Origin: Liolophura sinensis
Taxonomy: Eukaryota; Mollusca; Polyplacophora; Chitonida; Chitonidae
DNA length: 64,000 nucleotides
Assembly: GCF_032854445.1 (NCBI RefSeq)
Contig: NW_027018029.1
Span: 48,428-112,427 of the forward strand
Direction: 5' to 3'
Each line of letters starts with the position of its first letter. Within the stretch, counting starts at the first letter, position 1. Below are positions 21,709 to 34,379 of this stretch, piece by piece. A program made the translations under genes and the position numbers. Below the pieces are notes generated by a model that saw only the letters and a list, made by a program, of their open reading frames with translations, had not been told where the DNA came from and did not search any database.

Positions 21709-24700
21709 GCCGTTGCTGTGCACGTGATTATGACATCAATGATCATTGAATTGTCGCTACAGCCAAAAGTATTGGTCGGAGAGCAACGCGGTTTGCACCA
21801 TTCGATTTCTCGTCACAAAAATACGTCGGATTAGCCTCTTACTAGTAGCACTGGAACAGTTTTTCCACTTTTGCATTTTTGCCTGGTCTTTTTGTTAATT
21901 GAAACTGGCTACACTGTACTCTGTACAATCGCGACTGGTCATTACTATTATTCAACTTTTGACTATAAGTTATGTGCCCTTCGGTAGCCCAGAAGACCTG
22001 AAATCTTTGGGCCAAGCCCATTTAACTCACCCAGCAATTGTCTTATTCTAAGTCCAAGGCAATCTCAATGTCTTTATCTACGTGTAGAAAAACCACACCA
22101 TTTGTACATAAAAAACACTAGGTACTTGATACAGTCTGCTGTAAAAAGTACAACTGACCCACAGACCCACATGAATAAGGTGCCAAAAGATGCGGAATTG
22201 AGCCAGGTATCGGCAGCTGTTGAAAAATTGCAAATTTCCCTGGTTTCCATGGAGTAAGAGCCGTTGCTGTGCACGTGATTATGACATAAATGATCATTGA
22301 ATTGTCGTTACAGCCAAAAGTATTGGTCGGAGAGCAACGCGGATTGCACCATTCGATTTCTCGTCACAAAATACGTCGGATTAGCCTCTTACTAGTAGCA
22401 CTGGAACAGTTTTTCCACTTTTGCATTTTTGCCTGGTTTTTTTGTTAATTGAAACCGGCTACACTGTACTCTGTACAATCGCGACTGGTCATTACTATAT
22501 TCAACTTTTGATTATAAGTTATGTACCCTTCGGTAGCCCAGAAAACCTCAAATCTTTGGGCTAAGCCCATTTAACTCACCCAGCAATTGCCTTACTTCTA
22601 AGTGCAAGACAATCTCAATGTCTTTATCTACGTGAAGAAAAACCACAACATTTGTACGTGAAAAACACAAGATACAGTCTGCTGTGAAAACTACAACTGA
22701 CACTGACCCACTTCAGTAAGATGAAAAAAAATGCGGAATTGAGCCAGGCATCGGCAGCTGTTGAAAAATTGCAAATTTCCCTGGTTTCCATGGAGTAAGA
22801 GCCGTTGCTACGCACGTGATTATGACATCAATGATCATTCAATTGTCGCTACAGCCAAAAGTATTGGTCGGAGAGCAACGCGGATTGCACCATTCGATTT
22901 CTCGTCACAAAATACGTCGGATTAGCCCTCTTACTAGTAGCACTGGAAAAGTTTTTCCACCTTTTGCATTTTTGCCTGGTCTTTTTGTTAATTGAAATCG
23001 GCTACACTGTACTCTGTACCATCGCGACTGGTCATTACTATATTCAACTTTTGACTATAAGTTATGTGCCCTTCGGTAGCCAGAAGACCTGAAATCTTTG
23101 GGCCAAGCCCATTTAACTCACCCCAGCAATTGTCCTTTTTCTAAGTCCAAGACAATCTCAATGTCTTTATCTACGTGTAGAAAAACCATACCATTTCTAC
23201 ATAAAAAAACACAAGGTACTTGATACAGTCTGCTGTAAAAAGTACAACTGACCACAGACCCACATGAATAAGGTGCCAAAAGATGCGGAATTGGGCCATT
23301 CATCGGCAGCTGTTAAAAAATTGCAAATACCCTGGTTTCCATGGAGTAAGAGCCGTTGCTGGGCACGTGATTATGACATCAATGATCATTGAATTGTCGC
23401 TACAGCCAAAAGTATTGGTCGGAGAGCAACGCGGATTGCACCATTCGATTCCTCGTCACAAAAATACGTCGGATATTAGCCTCTTACTAGTAGCACTGGA
23501 ACAGTTTTTTCCACCTTTTGCATTTTTGCCTGGTCTTTTTGTTAATTGAAATCGGCTACACTGTACTCTGTACAATCGCGACTGGTCATTACTATATTCA
23601 ACTTTTGACTATAAGTTATATGCCCTTCGGTAGCCCAGAAGACCTGAAATCTTTGGGCTAAGCCCATTTAACTCACCCAGCAATTGCCTTACTTTCTTAT
23701 TTCTAAGTCCAAGACAATCTCAATGTCTTTATCTACGTGTAGAAAAACCACACCATTTGTACATTAAAAACACAAGGTACTTGATACAGTCTGCTGTAAA
23801 AAGTACAACTGACCACAGACCCACATGAATAAGGTGCCAAAAGATGCGGAATTGAGCCAGGTATCGGCAGCTGTTGAAAAATTGCAAATTTCCCTGGTTT
23901 CCATGGAGTAAGAGCCGTTGCTGTGCACGTGATTATGACATCAATGATCATTGAATTGTCGCTACAGCCAAAAGTATTGGTCGGAGAGCAACGCGGATTG
24001 CACCATTCGATTTCTCGTCACAAAATACGTCGGGATTAGCCTCTTACCAGCAGCACTGGAACAGTTTTTCCACTTTTGCATTTTGCCTGGTCTTTTTGTT
24101 AATTGAAATCGGCTACACTGTACTCTGTACAATCGCGACTGGTCATTACTATATTCAACTTTTGACTATAAGTTATGTGCCCTTCGGTAGCCCAGAAGAC
24201 CTGAAATCTTTGGGCTAAGCCCATTTAACTCACCCAGCAATTGGCCTTACTTCTAAGTCCAAGACAATCTCAATGTCTTTATCTACGTGTAGAAAAACCA
24301 CACAATTTGTACGTGAAAAAACACAAGGTACTTAATACAGTCTGCTGTAAAAAAGTACAACTGAACACTGACCCACATGAATAGGGGTGCCAAAAGATGC
24401 GGAATTGAGCCAGGTATCGGCAGCTGTTAAAAAATTGCAAATTTCCCTGGTTTCCATGGAGTAAGAGCCGTTGCTGTGCACGTGATTATGACATCAATGA
24501 TCATTCAATTGTCACTACAGCGAAAAAGTATTGGTCGGAGAGCAACGCGGTTTGCACCATTCGATTTCTCGTCACAAATACGTCGGATTAGCCCTCTTAC
24601 CAGCAGCACTGGAACAATTTTTCCAATTTTTGCATTTTTGCCTGGTCTTTTTGTTAATTGAAATCGGCTACACTGTACTATGTACCATCGCGACTGGTCA

Positions 24701-24745
24701 TTACTATATTCAACTTTTGATTATATGTTATATGCCCTTCGGGTA
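19805..24745. other. Indel-rich block 2
   Basis: Examples are AAGCCCCATT (about 19,808), TTGGGTCGG (about 20,119), GAAAATCGG (about 20,246), CAGCATTG (21,480), AGCCCTCTT (about 22,926; 24,592), CACCCCAGC (about 23,120), ATAGGGGTGCC (about 24,382) and CGGGTAGCC (about 24,740), plus a 7-bp loss at 22,671. The corresponding positions of copy B (about 32.5-37.4 kb) lack almost all of these, although substitution markers agree. The indels therefore postdate the 12.67-kb duplication or are not real. Confidence 0.75.
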
Positions 24746-26295
24746 GCCCAGAAGACGTCAAATCTTTCGGCTAAGCCCATTTAACTCACCCAGCAATTGC
24801 CTTACTTCTAAGTGCAAGACAATCTCAATGTCTTTATCTACGTGTAGAAAAACCAGACCATTTGTACATAAAAAACACAAGGTACTTGATACAGTCTGCT
24901 GTAAAAAGTACAACTAAACACTGACCCACATTTATAAGGTGCCAAAAGATGCGGAATTGGGCCAGGCATCGGCAGCTGTTAAAAAAATTGCAAATATCCC
25001 TGGTTTCCATGGAGTAAGAGCCGTTGCTGTGCACGTGATTATGACATCAATGATCATTCAATTGTCGCTACAGCCAAAAGTATTGATCGGAGAGCAACGC
25101 GGTTTGCACCATTCGATTTCTCGTCACAAAATACGTCGGATTAGCCTCTTACCAGCAGCACTGGAACAAATTTTCCACCTTTTGCATTTTTGCCTGGTTT
25201 TTTGTTAATTGAAATCGGCTACACTGTACTCTGTACAATCGCGACTGGTCATTACTATATTCAACTTTTGACTATAAGTTATGTGCCCTTCGGTAGCCCA
25301 GAAGACCTGAAATCTTTGGGCTAAGCCCATTTAACTCACCCAGCAATTGCCTTACTTCTAAGTGCAAGATAATCTCAATGTCTTTATCTACGTGTAGAAA
25401 AACCACACCATTTGTACGTGAAAAACACAAGGTACTTGATACAGTCTGCTGTAAAAAGTACAACTGAACACTGACCCACATTTATAAGGTGCCAAAAGAT
25501 GCGGAATTGAGCCAGGTATCGGCAGCTATTGAAAAATTGCAAATTTCCCTGGTTTCCGTGGAGTAAGAGCCGTTGCTGTGCACGTGATTATGACATAAAT
25601 GATCATTGAATTGTCGCTACAGCCAAAAGTATTGGTCGGAGAGCAACGCGGTTTGCACCATTCGATTTCTCGTCACAAAATACGTCGGATTAGCCTCTTA
25701 CCAGCAGCACTGGAACAAATTTTCCACTTTTGCATTTTTGCCTGGTTTTTTGTTAATTGAAATCGGCTACACTGTACTCTGTACAATCGCGACTGGTCAT
25801 TACTATATTCAACTTTTGACTATAAGTTATGTGCCCTTCGGTAGCCCAGAAGACCTGAAATCTTTGGGCTAAGCCCATTTAATTCACCCAGCAATTGCCT
25901 TACTTCTAAGTGCAAGACAATCTCAAATGTCTTTATCTACGTGTAGAAAAACCAGACCATTTGTACGTGAAAAACACAAGGTACTTGATACAGTCTGCTG
26001 TAAAAAGTACAACTGAACACTGACCCACTTCAGTAAGGTGCCAAAAGATGCGGAATTGAGCCAGGCATCGGCAGCTGTTAAAAAATTGCAAATATCCCTG
26101 GTTTCCATGGAGTAAGAGCCGTTGCTGTGCACGTGATTATGACATCAATAATCATTGAATTGTCGCTACAGCCAAAAGTATTGGTCGGAGAGCAACGCGG
26201 TTTGCACCATTGGATTTCTCGTCACAAAATACGTCGGATTAGCCTCTTACCAGCAGCACTGGAACAAATTTTCCACCTTTTGCATTTTTGCCTGT

Positions 26296-27949
26296 TTTTT
26301 TGTTAATTGAAATCGGCTACACTGTACTCTGTACAATCGCGACTGGTCATTACTATATTCAACTTTTGACTATAAGTTATGTGCCCTTCGGTAGCCCAGA
26401 AGACCTGAAATCTTTGGGCTAAGCCCATTTAACTCACCCAGCAATTGCCTTACCTTCTTATTTCTAAGTCCAAGACAATCTCAATGTCTTTATCTACGTG
26501 TAAAAAAACCACACAATTTGTACATAAAAAACACAAGGTACTTGATACAGTCTGCTGTAAAAAGTACAACTAAACACTGACCCACATTTATAAGGTGCCA
26601 AAAGATGCGGAATTGGGCCAGGCATCGGCAGCTGTTAAAAATTGCAAATATCCCTGGTTTCCATGGAGTAAGAGCCGTTGCTGTGCACGTGATTATGACA
26701 TCAATAATCATTCAATTGCCACTACAGGCAAAAGTATTGGTCGGAGAGCAACGCGGTTTGCACCATTCGATTTCTCGTCACAAAATACGTCGGATTAGCC
26801 TCTTACCAGCAGCACTGGAACAGTTTTTTCACTTTTGCATTTTTGCCTGGTCTTTTTGTTAATTGAAATCGGCTACACTGTACTCTGTACAATCGCGACT
26901 GGTCATTACTATATTCAACTTTTGACTATAAGTTATGTGCCCTTCGGTAGCCCAGAAGACGTCAAATCTTTGGGCTAAGCCCATTTAACTCACCCAGCAA
27001 TTGCCTTACTTCTAAGTGCAAGACAATCTCAATGTCTTTATCTACGTGTAGAAAAACCACACCATTTGTACGTGAATAACACAAGGTACTTGATACAGTC
27101 TGCTGTAAAAAGTACAACTGAACACTGACCCACATGAATAAGGTGCCAAAAGATGCGGAATTGAGCCAGGTATCGGCAGCTGTTGAAAAATTGCAAATAT
27201 CCCTGGTTTCCATGGAGTAAGAGCCGTTGCTACGCACGTGATTATGACATCAATGATCATTCAATTGTCGCTACAGCCAAAAGTATTGGTCGGAGAGCAA
27301 CGCGGATTGCACCATTCGATTTCTCGTCACAAAATACGTCGGATTAGCCTCTTACTAGTAGCATTGGAACAGTTTTTTTACTTTTGCATTTTTGCCTGGT
27401 CTTTTTGTTAATTGAAACCGGCTACACTGTACTCTGTACAATCGCGACTGGTCATTACTATATTCAACTTTTGACTATAAGTTATGTGCCCTTCGGTAGC
27501 CCAGAAGACCTGAAATCTTTGGGCCAAGCCCATTTAACTTACCCAGCAATTGTCTTACTTCTAAGTCCAAGACAATCTCAATGTCTTTATCTACGTGTAG
27601 AAAAACCAGACCATTTGTACATAAAAAACACAAGGTACTTGATACAGTCTGCTGTAAAAAGTACAACTGACCACAGACCCACATGAATAAGGTGCCAAAA
27701 GATGCGGAATTGGGCCATTCATCGGCAGCTGTTAAAAAATTGCAAATATCCCTGGTTTCCATGGAGTAAGAGCCGTTGCTGGGCACGTGATTATGACATC
27801 AATGATCATTCAATTGTCGCTACAGCCAAAAGTATTGGTCGGAGAGCAACGCGGTTTGCACCATTCGATTTCTCGTCACAAAATACGTCGGATTAGCCTC
27901 TTACCAGCAGCACTGGAACAAATTTTCCACCTTTTGCATTTTGCCTGGT
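26296..27949. repeat. 3-monomer duplication inside copy B, first unit (about 1,654 bp)
   Basis: Anchors 26,674, 27,223 and 27,772. It is the copy-B equivalent of 13.6-15.3 kb at an offset of about 12,671 bp and carries the same rare variants. One A is missing in the A-run just before anchor 26,674 (GTTAAAAATTGC at about 26,635), a private difference from copy A. Confidence 0.88.
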
Positions 27950-29719
27950 TTTTTGTTAATTGAAATCGGCTACACTGTACTCTGTACAATCGCGACTGGT
28001 CATTACTATATTCAACTTTTGACTATAAGTTATGTGCCCTTCGGTAGCCCAGAAGACCTGAAATCTTTGGGCTAAGCCCATTTAACTCACCCAGCAATTG
28101 CCTTACCTTCTTATTTCTAAGTCCAAGACAATCTCAATGTCTTTATCTACGTGTAAAAAAACCACACAATTTGTACATAAAAAACACAAGGTACTTGATA
28201 CAGTCTGCTGTAAAAAGTACAACTAAACACTGACCCACATTTATAAGGTGCCAAAAAATGCGGAATTGGGCCAGGCATCGGCAGCTGTTAAAAAATTGCA
28301 AATATCCCTGGTTTCCATGGAGTAAGAGCCGTTGCTGTGCACGTGATTATGACATCAATAATCATTCAATTGCCACTACAGGCAAAAGTATTGGTCGGAG
28401 AGCAACGCGGTTTGCACCATTCGATTTCTCGTCACAAAATACGTCGGATTAGCCTCTTACCAGCAGCACTGGAACAGTTTTTTCACTTTTGCATTTTTGC
28501 CTGGTCTTTTTGTTAATTGAAATCGGCTACACTGTACTCTGTACAATCGCGACTGGTCATTACTATATTCAACTTTTGACTATAAGTTATGTGCCCTTCG
28601 GTAGCCCAGAAGACGTCAAATCTTTGGGCTAAGCCCATTTAACTCACCCAGCAATTGCCTTACTTCTAAGTGCAAGACAATCTCAATGTCTTTATCTACG
28701 TGTAGAAAAACCACACCATTTGTACGTGAATAACACAAGGTACTTGATACAGTCTGCTGTAAAAAGTACAACTGAACACTGACCCACATGAATAAGGTGC
28801 CAAAAGATGCGGAATTGAGCCAGGTATCGGCAGCTGTTGAAAAATTGCAAATATCCCTGGTTTCCATGGAGTAAGAGCCGTTGCTACGCACGTGATTATG
28901 ACATCAATGATCATTCAATTGTCGCTACAGCCAAAAGTATTGGTCGGAGAGCAACGCGGATTGCACCATTCGATTTCTCGTCACAAAATACGTCGGATTA
29001 GCCTCTTACTAGTAGCATTGGAACAGTTTTTTTACTTTTGCATTTTTGCCTGGTCTTTTTGTTAATTGAAACCGGCTACACTGTACTCTGTACAATCGCG
29101 ACTGGTCATTACTATATTCAACTTTTGACTATAAGTTATGTGCCCTTCGGTAGCCCAGAAGACCTGAAATCTTTGGGCCAAGCCCATTTAACTTACCCAG
29201 CAATTGTCTTACTTCTAAGTCCAAGACAATCTCAATGTCTTTATCTACGTGTAGAAAAACCAGACCATTTGTACATAAAAAACACAAGGTACTTGATACA
29301 GTCTGCTGTAAAAAGTACAACTGACCACAGACCCACATGAATAAGGTGCCAAAAGATGCGGAATTGGGCCATTCATCGGCAGCTGTTAAAAAATTGCAAA
29401 TATCCCTGGTTTCCATGGAGTAAGAGCCGTTGCTGGGCACGTGATTATGACATCAATGATCATTCAATTGTCGCTACAGCCAAAAGTATTGGTCGGAGAG
29501 CAACGCGGTTTGCACCATTCGATTTCTCGTCACAAAATACGTCGGATTAGCCTCTTACCAGCAGCACTGGAACAAATTTTCCACCTTTTGCATTTTGCCT
29601 GGTTTTTTGTTAATTGAAATCGGCTACACTGTACTCTGTACAATCGCGACTGGTCATTACTATATTCAACTTTTGACTATAAGTATGTGCCCTTCGGTAG
29701 CCCAGAAGACCTGAAATCT
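27950..29719. repeat. 3-monomer duplication inside copy B, second unit
   Basis: Anchors 28,328, 28,877 and 29,426, repeating the previous three at an offset of exactly 1,654 bp each. Because both giant copies contain the duplicated triplet, the triplet duplication predates the 12.67-kb duplication, unless later conversion copied it from one to the other. A private G-to-A change (CCAAAAAATGCGG near 28,252) distinguishes this unit. Confidence 0.86.
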
Positions 29720-29973
29720 TTGGGCCAAGCCCATTTAACTCACCCAGCAATTGTCTTACTTCTAAGTCCAAGACAATCTCAATGTCTTTATCTACGTGTA
29801 GAAAAACCACACCATTTGTACATAAAAAACACAAGGTACTTGATACAGTCTGCTGTAAAAAGTACAACTAAACACTGACCCACATTTATAAGGTGCCAAA
29901 AGATGCGGAATTGGGCCAGGCATTGGCAGCTGTTAAAAAAATTGCAAATATCCCTGGTTTCCATGGAGTAAGA

Positions 29974-32900
29974 GCCGTTGCTGGGCACGTGATTATGACA
30001 TCAATGATCATTGAATTGTCGCTACAGCCAAAAGTGTTGGTCGGAGAGCAACGCGGTTTGCACCATTCGATTTGTCGTCACAAAATACGTCGGATTAGCC
30101 TCTTACTAGTAGCACTGGAACAGTTTTTCAACTTTTGCATTTTTGCCTGGTCTTTTTGTTAATTGAAACCGGCTACACTGTACTCTGTACAATCGCGACT
30201 GGTCATTACTATATTCAACTTTTGACTATAAGTTATGTGCCCTTCGGTAGCCCAGAAGACCTGAAATCTTTGGGCCAAGCCCATTTAACTCACCCAGCAA
30301 TTGTCTTATTTCTAAGTCCAAGGCAATCTCAATGTCTTTATCTACGTGTAGAAAAACCACACCATTTGTACATAAAAAACACTAGGTACTTGATACAGTC
30401 TGCTGTAAAAAGTACAACTGACCACAGACCCACATGAATAAGGTGCCAAAAGATGCGGAATTGAGCCAGGTATCGGCAGCTGTTGAAAAATTGCAAATTT
30501 CCCTGTTTTCCATGGAGTAAGAGCCGTCGCTGTGCACGTGATTATGACATCAATGATCATTGAATTGTCGCTACAGCCAAAAGTATTGGTCGGAGAGCAA
30601 CGCGGATTGCACCATTCGATTTCTCGTCACGAAATACGTCGGATTAGCCTCTTACTAGTAGCACTGGAACAGTTTTTCCACTTTTGCATTTTTGCCTGGT
30701 CTTTTTGTTAATTGAAACCGGCTACACTGTACTCTGTACAATCGCGACTGGTCATTACTATATTCAACTTTTGATTATAAGTTATGTACCCTTCGGTAGC
30801 CCAGAAAACCTCAAATCTTTGGGCTAAGCCCATTTAACTCACCCAGCAATTGCCTTACTTCTAAGTGCAAGACAATCTCAATGTCTTTATTTACGTGTAG
30901 AAAAACCACAACATTTGTACGTGAAAAACACAAGGTACTTGATACAGTCTGCTGTGAAAACTACAACTGAACACTGACCCACTTCAGTAAGATGAAAAAA
31001 GATGCGGAATTGAGCCAGGCATCGGCAGCTGTTGAAAAATTGCAAATTTCCCTGGTTTCCATGGAGTAAGAGCCGTTGCTACGCACGTGATTATGACATC
31101 AATGATCATTCAATTGTCGCTACAGCCAAAAGTATTGGTCGGAGAGCAACGCGGATTGCACCATTCGATTTCTCGTCACAAAATACGTCGGATTAGCCTC
31201 TTACTAGTAGCACTGGAAAAGTTTTTTCCACCTTTTGCATTTTTGCCTAGTCTTTTTGTTAATTGAAATCGGCTACACTGTACTCTGTACAATCGCGACT
31301 GGTCATTACTATATTCAACTTTTGACTATAAGTTATGTGCCCTTCGGTAGCCCAGAAGACCTGAAATCTTTGGGCCAAGCCCATTTAACTCACCCAGCAA
31401 TTGTCCTTTTTCTAAGTCCAAGACAATCTCAATGTCTTTATCTACGTGTAGAAAAACCATACCATTTCTACATAAAAAACACAAGGTACTTGATACAGTC
31501 TGCTGTAAAAAGTACAACTGACCACAGACCCACATGAATAAGGTGCCAAAAGATGCGGAATTGGGCCATTCATCGGCAGCTGTTAAAAAATTGCAAATAT
31601 CCCTGGTTTCCATGGAGTAAGAGCCGTTGCTACGCACGTGATTATGACATCAATGATCATTGAATTGTCGCTACAGCCAAAAGTATTGGTCGGAGGGCAA
31701 CGCGGATTGCACCATTCGATTTCTCGTCACAAAATACGTCGGATTAGCCTCTTACTAGTAGCACTGGAAAAGTTTTTCCACCTTTTGCATTTTTTCCTGG
31801 TCTTTTTGTTAATTGAAATCGGCTACACTGTACTCTGTACAATCGCGACTGGTCATTACTATATTCAACTTTTGACTATAAGTTATGTGCCCTTCGGTAG
31901 CCCAGAAGACCTGAAATCTTTGGGCCAAGCCCATTTAACTCACCCAGCAATTGTCTTTTTTCTAAGTCCAAGACAATCTCAATGTCTTTATCTACGTGTA
32001 GAAAAACCATACCATTTCTACATAAAAAACACAAGGTACTTGATACAGTCTGCTGTAAAAAGTACAACTGACCACAGACCCACATGAATAAGGTGCCAAA
32101 AGATGCGGAATTGGGCCATTCATCGGCAGCTGTTAAAAAATTGCAAATTTCCCTGGTTTCCATGGAGTAAGAGCCGTTGCTGGGCACGTGATTATGACAT
32201 CAATGATCATTCAATTGTCGCTACAGCCAAAAGTATTGGTCGGAGAGCAACGCGGTTTGCACCATTCGATTTCTCGTCACAAAATACGTCGGAGTAGCCT
32301 CTTACTAGTAGCACTGGAAAAGTTTTTCCACCTTTTGCATTTTTGCCTGGTCTTTTTGTTAATTGAAATCGGCTACACTGTACTCTGTACAATCGCGACT
32401 GGTCATTACTATATTCAACTTTTGACTATAAGTTATGTGCCCTTCGGTAGCCCAGAAGACCTGAAATCTTTGGGCCAAGCCCATTTAACTCACCCAGCAA
32501 TTGTCTTTTTTCTAAGTGGAAGACAATCTCAATGTCTTTATCTACGTGTAGAAAAACCATACCATTTCTACATAAAAAACACAAGGTACTTGATACAGTC
32601 TGCTGTAAAAAGTACAACTGACCACAGACCCACATGAATAAGGTGCCAAAAGATTCGGAATTGGGCCATTCATCGGCAGCTGTTAAAAAATTGCAAATAT
32701 CCCTGGTTTCCATGGAGTAAGAGCCGTTGCTGGGCACGTGATTATGACATCAATGATCATTGAATTGTCGCTACAGCCAAAAGTATTGGTCGGAGAGCAA
32801 CGCGGTTTGCACCATTCGATTTCTCGTCACAAAATACGTCGGATTAGCCTCTTACCAGCAGCACTGGAACAAATTTTCCACATTTTGCATTTTGCCTGGT

Positions 32901-34379
32901 TTTTTGTTAATTGAAATCGGCTACACTGTACTCTGTACAATCGCGACTGGTCATTACTATATTCAACTTTTGATTATAAGTTATGTACCCTTCGGTAGCC
33001 CAGAAGACCTGAAATCTTTGGGCTAAGCCCATTTAACTCACCCAGCAATTGCCTTACTTTCTTATTTCTAAGTCCAAGACAATCTCAATGTCTTTATCTA
33101 CGTGTAGAAAAACCACACAATTTGTACATAAAAAACACAAGGTACTTGATACAATCTGCTGTAAAAAGTACAACTAAACACTGACCCACATTTATAAGGT
33201 GCCAAAAGATGCGGAATTGGGCCAGGCATCGGCAGCTGTTAAAAAAATTGCAAATATCCCTGGTTTCCATGGAGTAAGAGCCGTTGCAACGCACGTGATT
33301 ATGACATCAATGATTATTCAATTGTCGCTACAGCCAAAAGTATTGGTCGGAGAGCAACGCGGATTGCACCATTCGATTTCTCGTCACAAAATACGTCGGA
33401 TTAGCCTCTTACTAGTAGCATTGGAACAGTTTTTCCACTTTTGCATTTTTGCCTGGTCTTTTTGTTAATTGAAACCGGCTACACTGTACTCTGTACAATC
33501 GCGACTGGTCATTACTATATTCAACTTTTGACTATAAGTTATGTGCCCTTCGGTAGCCCAGAAGACCTGAAATCTTTGGGCCAAGCCCATTTAACTCACC
33601 CAGCAATTGTCTTTTTTCTAAGTGCAAGACAATCTCAATGTCTTTATCTACGTGTAGAAAAACCAGACCATTTGTACATAAAAAACACAAGGTACTTGAT
33701 ACAGTCTGCTGTAAAAAGTACAACTGACCACAGACCCACATCAGTTAGGTGCCAAAAGATGCGGAATTGGGCCATTCATCGGCAGCTGTTAAAAAAATTG
33801 CAAATATCCCTGGTTTCCATGGAGTAAGAGCCGTTGCTGGGCACGTGATTATGACATCAATGATCATTCAATTGTCGCTACAGCCAAAAGTATTGGTCGG
33901 AGAGCAACGCGGTTTGCACCATTCGATTTCTCGTCACAAAATACGTCGGATTAGCCTCTTACCAGCAGCACTGGAACAAATTTTCCACCTTTTGCATTTT
34001 GCCTGGTTTTTTGTTAATTGAAATCGGCTACACTGTACTCTGTACAATCGCGACTGGTCATTACTATATTCAACTTTTGACTATAAGTTATGTGCCCTTC
34101 GGTAGCCCAGAAGACCTGAAATCTTTGGGCCAAGCCCATTTAACTCACCCAGCAATTGTCTTACTTCTAAGTCGAAGACAATCTCAATGTCTTTATCTAC
34201 GTGTAGAAAAACCACACCATTTGTACATAAAAAAACACAAGGTACTTGATACAGTCTGCTGTAAAAAGTACAACTGACCACAGACCCACATGAATAAGGT
34301 GCCAAAAGATGCGGAATTGGGCCAGGCATCGGCAGCTGTTAAAAAAATTGCAAATATCCCTGGTTTCCATGGAGTAAGA
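29974..34379. repeat. 8-monomer block in copy B (4,406 bp)
   Basis: Anchors 29,974, 30,523, 31,072, 31,623, 32,173, 32,723, 33,280 and 33,830. It is the copy-B equivalent of 17.3-21.7 kb, and its members also match the next block at offsets of 4,404-4,406 bp (31,072 with 35,477; 32,723 with 37,127; 33,280 with 37,684). The 8-monomer period is therefore visible both inside copy B and running past its right end. Confidence 0.82.

Larger units (their letters stand above)
11051..23730. repeat. Giant 23-monomer HOR, copy A (about 12.67 kb)
   Basis: The anchors from 11,245 (21st) to 23,352 (43rd) each have a partner 23 monomers later at an offset of 12,668-12,675 bp (for example 11,799 with 24,467; 14,552 with 27,223; 18,403 with 31,072; 21,161 with 33,830). 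The order of alleles at the two bases before CACGTG (TG, GG or AC) is the same through 22 consecutive monomers of both copies. Copy A is nearly free of indels up to about 19.8 kb but indel-rich after that. Its last ~200 bp (from about 23.5 kb) no longer matches the corresponding part of copy B. Confidence 0.9.
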
